Shown here in pieces: positions 57,443-64,000 of a stretch of 64,000 nt of DNA. A program made the translations under genes and the position numbers. Below the pieces are notes generated by a model. That model was not told the origin of the DNA. It saw only the letters and a program-made list of their open reading frames with translations, and made no database searches. Positions within the stretch are counted from its first letter, which is position 1; every line of letters begins with the position of its first letter. This stretch comes from Plutella xylostella (taxonomy: Eukaryota > Arthropoda > Insecta > Lepidoptera > Plutellidae), in the NCBI RefSeq assembly GCF_932276165.1, contig NC_063999.1, positions 6,698,501 through 6,762,500 on the forward strand, written 5' to 3'.

Positions 57443-59757
57443 ATAAATTATAAGGGGTTTTTCTGCTGCGTCAAAATATAAGTCACATTTTTTTATAGAG
57501 GTATCATGAAAATAATAACATATTATACTGTATTTTAGAGAAAATTAAAAAAAAAACTAGGTTGGTATAAGTGAATCATGTTTTTTTAGATTTAAAACAG
57601 TTACTGCCTCGAATTGCTCCCAATATTTATTGTAATGCAGTAGAGTACGAGTACTATGTATGTACAGTTTTATTCTCTCTAAATTGAACGATCTCCGTTG
57701 ACAGCAGGCAGTCATTAAAATTTATATCTGTAGTGTCTGTAGTACTTACTTCGGTAGTCCCATAGTTTCTCTGATTTGTTATTAAATACTGAGCTTTAAT
57801 CTGTCGTCGTAAGAGTCATGATTCGTAGCAAAAAGCGAAGCTCACGGGACAAGGCAGAATTGACCACGCGTTTAGTTTTTCGCAGCGCAGAGAGCTAATT
57901 CTACTAATTTGTTTATTGTTCAATTCGTTTGTGTTTGGAAGTGGAACAGATTTAGACTGTTGCGTTGTCAGATCTAGGAACAGGAAAATGTAGTAGATTT
58001 TGTAATTTTTTCCACCTTTTATTTACGTTTAGCTCCGTGGAAAACCATTTTACGTTACTGAGAACTGCTTTTTAATAGCTTTTTTGTTGTTTTTCTCATC
58101 ATATTTCATACTTGCTTTACAGTACCTAGTAAGGTTGAATGGAAATGTACATTCATACAAATTACTACACATTCAATGAAAATATGAAGTTATTATATTA
58201 TTATGTATGTAACTGTAAGCTATTTTTTGTAATAATGCCTATAAACTTAACGATTATCAAAATTAATTAAGAAGTTAAGTCCATATAAGGTGGAAATATC
58301 ATTGACAACTTACCTACATAAAGATACATACAGACGAATTGAGATCCTCGTCCTATTTCGAAGCCGGTTAACTAAAAGTACCGCGCATAACTTACGTAAT
58401 GTGATACTGACACGGAAATAATGCAGTGAAATACAGAATTTTCATTCTAGTTTAAATTTACACAGTTACAAAGGCAGATGGTATTAGAAGCTACACAAAT
58501 ACACTTTAATATTTATTAACAGCGAGCTGTTTTAAATTGGAAACAAAAGAGAGTTTTCATATTTTATTTTTACCTGTAGCTAGGATTAGTCGCCATAGGG
58601 AGTGTGCTTAAAATCACAATATTATAAACTGTGCTGACAGAGATGCTGACATTAAACAAATACCAACTGTATAAAATTTATGTTGACATTTCGGAAAAAA
58701 TTATAAACATAGCTTATATTGTTTTAGAGTCAAAGCAAGAGAGCAATAGGTATATTTAATTTCGTTAAGTATACAGTAACCCTGGGTACTAACAGTTTAC
58801 TAATCTACCTACCATAGATATAGTGGTTCACTTAAATCAAATCCTGCGCACATTTCCGCGTATTATTAATGCCGATTATCAAGATATAAGCTTTCTAAAC
58901 TTCATGAAACGCGAATCGTTCACTAAATTCACTGTGTTACAGACAAAATGCGATCAATAAATCAGCATCGAGCCAGCAGCCGTCACAGACACCGGGAATA
59001 GACAACGATGTAAACAAGAGTGCCACAGACTAACTAATTAACGTACAATAATACAACACAGCTGAAAGGTTAACGAGTGCGCTAAAATATGAATCGCGTC
59101 GGTGGGAACCATTAAATGTTGTTTAGGAGTCGGCAGTAAACTGGGCTGTAGCAATAACTATAAGTCCGGTGATAAAGCACACAGTCCACAGTGGAATATA
59201 ACAGGAAAGTCTCTAGAAATGATGGGTTTTGGTAATTTTCCCCCCCTTTGCTTTAATCTTGGGGTTGTAATCGAGGTATAATCGTGGAATTGTGAGATCT
59301 GCTCAAGAGTATTCTTGTCAGCAATTAGGTAAGGTATTTCTATAATCTAAACGAACGCTGGAGATTTTAATAAAAAACAGGGTTCACTCGTGTCAAACTG
59401 AATATCAGATAATGAATCCATATTAACGCACCCCATATAACAACCAACGCTTTCTTCTTATACGTACATATTTTTTTCTTTAACTCTTGTTTAACTAATT
59501 TTACTCCTAACAAGGCGACCTTGTTGCTTTAAGCAATATCTACCATCTTAGAGAACTGCTAGGTTCCGTACCACAACCGCTGGGTAAGACTCTATTCATA
59601 ACGCACCCAACCGTATTCACTAAAATCATTATGTGCTTGAAAAATTGCCATTAGGTTTTAAGCAGTGGTGTATTATTCACCCCTATTTGACTGGTCTCAC
59701 GCTACCCCCCGCTTTTAACCCCCTAACCCACTCCTTCCCCCCTTACCTGTTGCGTGC
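57443..59757. other. no recognisable gene
   Basis: AT-rich. Nothing diagnostic apart from a short C-run stretch near 59700-59745. Confidence 0.3.
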
Positions 59758-59901
59758 TGGGGTTTCACTCTAAGACGAAAAACGAAGTGTCAAAACGCTG
59801 CGCGAGCCACGATTCTATTTCGTTTGTATTTAACGTGCCGATTGCCCGACAGGCGTCGTTTGTTAGTTTTTCGGTTTTTCATCAGTATAGAGTGACCCCC
59901 T
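59758..59901. mobile_element. GGGTYACTCTA MITE, copy 2
   Basis: tggggtttcactctaagacg at the left, mirrored by tcagtatagagtgacccc at the right. The inner gaaaaacga / tcggtttttc also pair. Confidence 0.6.
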
Positions 59902-60155
59902 GGCTCGCTGCCAACACCACACACAGCCGGTTCGCCGTCAAACTGCCTCTTACCTCAATTTATTGGGGCCTGTGGACACACTCATCTATGATTATGTTAT
60001 TTGGGCAGTGGGCTAACTTTAATTTTGTAGTAAGGTGTGTGGTCAAATGACACATTGGTAGGTTAGTATTGTTCTCGCTAAATGACAGTTCAGCCAATCA
60101 CAGCGCTGCATGACATACTTTAAGTTCTTCTTAACTTAACGTAGCCTACTGACTA

Positions 60156-60250
60156 TATTTATTTATTTAATACTTTATTGCACAAATATGAGATATAAGT
60201 GTACAAAAGGTGGACTTAATGCTAAAAGCATTTTCTACCAGCCAACCTAC
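60156..60250 (-). repeat. (TTTA)n-ended dispersed repeat, copy
   Basis: tatttatttatttaatactt, tattgcacaaatatg, gtggacttaatgctaaaagc and attttctaccagccaacc. The best-preserved copy in the window. Confidence 0.65.
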
Positions 60251-61118
60251 TATAAGTTGTGCTTTTGAGATAAGAAGAAATGCCTTTATGTAGGTACATG
60301 CAAGGGAAATGTCACGTGGGATCGTAATGGTTTCCCTGGATGTCGCAACATTATTAATAATAATGGTAGCAAATTCTTTGGCGGACAACTTTTATATCAA
60401 ATTGTCACATTCTAATGTTGGCTCTCTGTCGATGTCGACTGTTAGAGGTTTTATTTCTGGTGTCACTCTCTTAATCAACAAACGAACGAACAAGAATTGT
60501 CTATGCTGCAGTTTTGTTTTTCTGTAGCTTCGGAACTATTACCACGGCTCTATCTAAACTGCTAAACAGAACTGCAGTATGGGAGTATTTATGTAACTTT
60601 GTATATTTTACTCCGATCAATAAAAAACGTAAAAAAAAAACTCGTTCGTTCTTCTTGTTCTTTCGGTAGTCAATTTAGAGAGTAACCCCCTGGTTCATAG
60701 AATCATGGGAACGAAGGTATACTATTACCTCGGTTTTACCTGTAAACAGTAATACTAGAGCACTGGGCGAGTCGGGTGGGCCGGTATTTAGGCCGGAGAC
60801 CCCCTCTCATTCGACCACGTAGGTATTTGGTTACCTGTTACTTTGTTAGTTTGGCAAAATGTTTGATGCAAAAAAAAATGTAGGTAGAATTCTTTGGACT
60901 TTTATTCTGGCTTTCAGACTGAATTCTAGTGCACAGATTTTATTAATAAAGTTTCGGTTTACTCGAAGAGGAGCCAGCAATCCATATTGATATATTTAAG
61001 TGACTTACTTATATTTCGAGCTAACGCTTCTTAGCGATAAGGCCGCCTGCCGTTGATTGTTGCTAATTTACAAGTACATTTTTGTATGGCTATCTTCTTC
61101 TTTTTCTTTGCCTCTTCC
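60251..61118. other. no gene; single MITE end near 60672-60692
   Basis: tttagagagtaaccccctgg matches the right end of the 59758-59901 MITE. No left partner was found. Confidence 0.35.
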
Positions 61119-61430
61119 CATTATTTGGGGTCGGCTCTCCTCGTTACTCGGCGCCAGGATTTTCTATCCTGGGTTGTCTGGGTATCTACATCCAAATGGG
61201 ACTTCTTCAAGTCGCGTTTTATGGTGGATAACCACGTGGCTGGGGGGCGACCTCTGCCTTTCTTCTTCTCGGGGATGGACAGGGCTCGATGCACGGTGTA
61301 GTCATCACTCCGTCTCATTACGTGACCATACCACCTGAGACGACTTTCCACTAGCTTTTCTGTGATGGGCGCAACTTTGAAACTTCCTCTGATGTATTCA
61401 TTACGTACTTTATCGATTACTTATATGGCT
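61119..61430 (-). pseudogene. LINE reverse-transcriptase C-terminal fragment, second family
   Basis: On the minus strand it encodes VRNEYIRGSFKVAPITEKLV, then LRWYGHVMRRSDD, then KGRGRPPATWLSTIKRDLKK, ending RADPK and a stop at about 61121. This is the typical C-terminus of insect non-LTR polyproteins in which the RLRWYGHVxRR and GRPxxxW blocks follow the RT domain. It is open for about 100 codons with no start of its own. A different family from the tails with TGATGA ends. Confidence 0.8.
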
Positions 61431-61485
61431 ATATTGACCAATAAAGACATATTATATTATACTAACTCTATTCTATTTCAACTTA

Positions 61486-61749
61486 GAACAACACAAACAC
61501 ACGCACTCACGCCTTGTACTAATGTACTCCCTTGCGGGGTAGGCAGAGGTGCATTGCTGCACCCACTTTTCGCCAGAGTGTTATGTTAGTCCCAATGTAA
61601 TAGGGGGCGGGCCTATTGCCATTTTACGGGCGCATCCAAGACCCGAGAACAAATATCTGTGTTTAAACAAATATCTGCCCCAGCCGGGAATCGAACCCGG
61701 GACCATCGGCTCAGTAGTCAGGTCACTAACCACTACGCCATTCGGTCGT
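61486..61749 (-). mobile_element. tRNA-headed SINE, second family
   Basis: On the minus strand the head gaccgaatggcgtagtggtt through gggttcgattcccggctggg carries A and B boxes. It is followed by gcagatatttgtttaaacac, a gggcctattgccatt-type body (complement) and a 3' part ending near 61486. Anticodon-arm pairing is poor, so it is not a tRNA gene. gtataatctaaaaa is repeated just outside the head; a matching 3' duplication was not found. Confidence 0.8.
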
Positions 61750-63038
61750 ATAATCTAAAAAGTGTATAATCTAAAAAAAAGCTAACGTGAATAGCATTAC
61801 CCACTTATGACTATTGTTCCTTTAAAGACACACACATATATCAAAAAAAGTTACATAAATATAGGTTTACTGACAAGTAGTTAAATTTATATTTCATTGG
61901 AATTTTCAGATTTTTTTATTTTTCCCGTATTAAGTGGGTTTAAAAAAGACAAGACTTTAGTATCACTACCTAAACCCTTAAAGTATATACCATAGTAGAT
62001 CTGGTACAAGATTGAGCCATATTTTTTCATAATAAAATCGCATTGCGGGATTTACTTAAATAAACATTTATGAATGCTCGTGTGTTAGCACATTCTGTTC
62101 ATCGGACCGTGGACCTCTACGCTCAGACTTCTAGAGCTCTTATTTCCATGTAATAGAGAGGGATTTTGAAAATTTAAGACGTATTTCATCGGACTACTAT
62201 GGATACTGCTGGTGCACTGCTTTTACTATTGGCAAAATAGCCAGATTTGGGCCGCTGATCTGATAGGATGAAAGATATATCATCTGTTTTCTGTTTTTTT
62301 TTATCTTAACACAGAATTCTAATACTAGAAATGTGGATATGGTGAATATTTACTATTTTAAATTAATTATTAGTTCTAGATAGGGGTCTTAGGATTTACT
62401 AGAGTATCAAGAAGCTATGATTTCCTTAAATAGACTCTAATAATTGCTACGATACATTGGAAGGATAGAAAAGCTCGCTTGAGAGTAAGTTAAATATACC
62501 TATCTAGAATTCGGATAGTATTCGGTCAATTTACGATGTCAGATGCTGTAAGTGATAAGTCCTCCAACTCCATCTACCAATCATTAGTAAGAGTTGTAAT
62601 TTTCATGAGATATTGATGTTGATTCTGAAGGCAGAAATTCTAATTTTAACGCTGTCAAACTAAAAAATTTGCTAGCATAAAATGACATTTACGGCAACAA
62701 TCATAGAGTCGAATTTTAAACAAAGAAATTAAGGTTTTGACATCGCTAAATTTAAAATTTCTGCCTTCAGAATCGGTATCATTGATTGTGTAGTAGTAGG
62801 TCTATGAGATTTATGTATCAATCAGTAAATAATCTGAAACTATCACTAAAGCCTCAAAACTCAAAGTACTTCAACGACAATATTTTGTCGTAAAATAACT
62901 TATTTATAAATAAGAAAAATATATTTCATTCGAAAGTAGTTTTTTCGTATTTTCCCCCAAAAAAGCTGGTTAGTATACTATGGGTTGTTCTATGGTTGGT
63001 ACTCAACTCACTATCTTATCCGGCCGTCTCTAAGAATA
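61750..63038. other. no recognisable gene
   Basis: AT-rich. A pair of inverted segments (tctgaaggcagaaattctaa near 62625 and aatttctgccttcagaatcg near 62755) may mark another small element of about 155 bases. Confidence 0.35.
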
Positions 63039-63161
63039 AGTGCCAATTTCACCATTCTCGGTTATCTAACCGACAGGGATTGATTTATAAATTAAACGTC
63101 ATCTCCATATAAAATTCATGACAGATGTGTCAATATAACCGACTATGGAGAAACTGGCACT
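63039..63161. mobile_element. GCCCCAGTTTCACCATA-type MITE, copy 2
   Basis: agtgccaatttcaccattct at the left, mirrored by gactatggagaaactggcact at the right. It shares cgtcatctccatataaaatt and catgacagatgtgtca with the copy at 44411-44573. Confidence 0.7.
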
Positions 63162-64000
63162 AAGACTCAGAAGCTATAATTCTGCACTCCCTCTGTCTGG
63201 TGACAAAGCCATCTTGAGAGGAGTGTCGGCACTTTTCACTCTGTAATTAAGCTTGAAGTCTGCACGCCTCGGCTGACTAATTCTAGGTTTTGCTCACAAG
63301 GCTCTACTTCCTTCACCGTATACAGGGTGGATTTTTATCTGTGATATTCCCTTTGGCAAGCGAATGTACTTATCATACCGAGCAACTTTCATTAGGGGGT
63401 ACGTTTAAGGTTTTAGATATTTATTTCTCATAAGAATTATTTATAATTCACATTAATTTAAAGACTTTGGGATCAACTTTGATATCACGAAATGAAAACA
63501 GCTATTCGTCAATTGCTAATGCCAATAAGCAATTACGTTAGGAGGTAAATTTGAAGGCACTCCATAATTATTCACTAACTTTTCGTAAAACGATTTTATC
63601 TGAAAAAGTAACAAAGATTGAAGAGTTTCCGTGGTACACAAACATAATTACACATTCTTGTTGCAAATTTCCAGTAAGGTATATAAAAGACGTACACTTT
63701 CCTAAATGATATATGAGATAAATACGAAAGCTTCTTAAGTACAAAATAATTGTGTTCGAAATTTCATGAAGCATAAAGCGGAGAGCTTTGAAAATACGAG
63801 CAAAACATATAAATAAACTAAGTTTTCTCTACCCGACGCTCTCTTAAGTAAACTATAAAACATATTACCCTGAACTGAAGCTCTCTCGATGATATTTCAG
63901 GAAAGTCGGTCTAGCACATAAGTAGTTTTGAACTAACCGCACTTGCGTGTACTGAAGTTTAGAAATGAATTTCTCTGCTTTCAAGTTTAAAACAACAGAT
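63162..64000. other. no recognisable gene
   Basis: Non-coding. tatacagggtggattttta at about 63321 resembles the outer end of the fold-back element but stands alone. Confidence 0.3.

Noticed and set aside
61678..61749. tRNA gene on the minus strand
   Set aside because: Same reasoning: tRNA-like promoter fused to a SINE body, poor cloverleaf.

Overview
The window is AT-rich, intron-bearing insect nuclear DNA and is almost certainly lepidopteran. The evidence is one recognisable host gene, the ARID3-type regulator retained/dead ringer (retn), plus many short repeats typical of moth and butterfly genomes: tRNA-headed SINEs, 5'-truncated LINE tails ending in TGATGATGA, cut-and-paste MITEs with clean target duplications, and (TTTA)n-ended repeats. 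No bacterial-style gene, rRNA, functional tRNA or CRISPR array is present.

Layout. 1-22,470 holds no coding exon I can support. The first visible retn exon begins in mid-ARID domain and the preceding part of the domain is not upstream in the window, so this stretch is best read as the 3' part of a retn intron longer than 22 kb. It carries a three-level nest of repeats (301-1674), an 8-bp-TSD element (14,818-16,328) and a TATA/CCAAT promoter-like block (about 19,820-20,018). 22,471-27,924 holds six retn coding exons on the + strand, with split-codon phases that join correctly, GT-AG introns and a stop at 27,922. The 3' end of the second visible exon, together with its splice donor, is present three times as an exact 110-bp tandem. 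The 3' UTR probably runs to about 29.5-29.85 kb.

Downstream of retn (30-64 kb) is repeat-rich intergenic or intronic DNA. It holds a promoter/first-exon-like GC block (about 32,640-32,890), a non-autonomous hAT element with an 8-bp TSD inserted in an older repeat (36,067-37,114), and an element with palindromic subterminal repeats (37,160-38,150). There is also a decayed, unidentified protein-coding block (38,321-39,993), a 1.65-kb fold-back element with 571-bp arms (41,744-43,394), a second copy of the 8-bp-TSD family (46,958-48,125), many LINE tails and MITEs, and a second SINE near 61.5-61.75 kb.

The only clear host function is retn, a sequence-specific DNA-binding regulator of embryonic patterning and neural development. 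The remainder is mostly transposon-derived or unassigned. Element boundaries with target duplications were read by eye. Family names are tentative unless a TIR plus TSD supports them.
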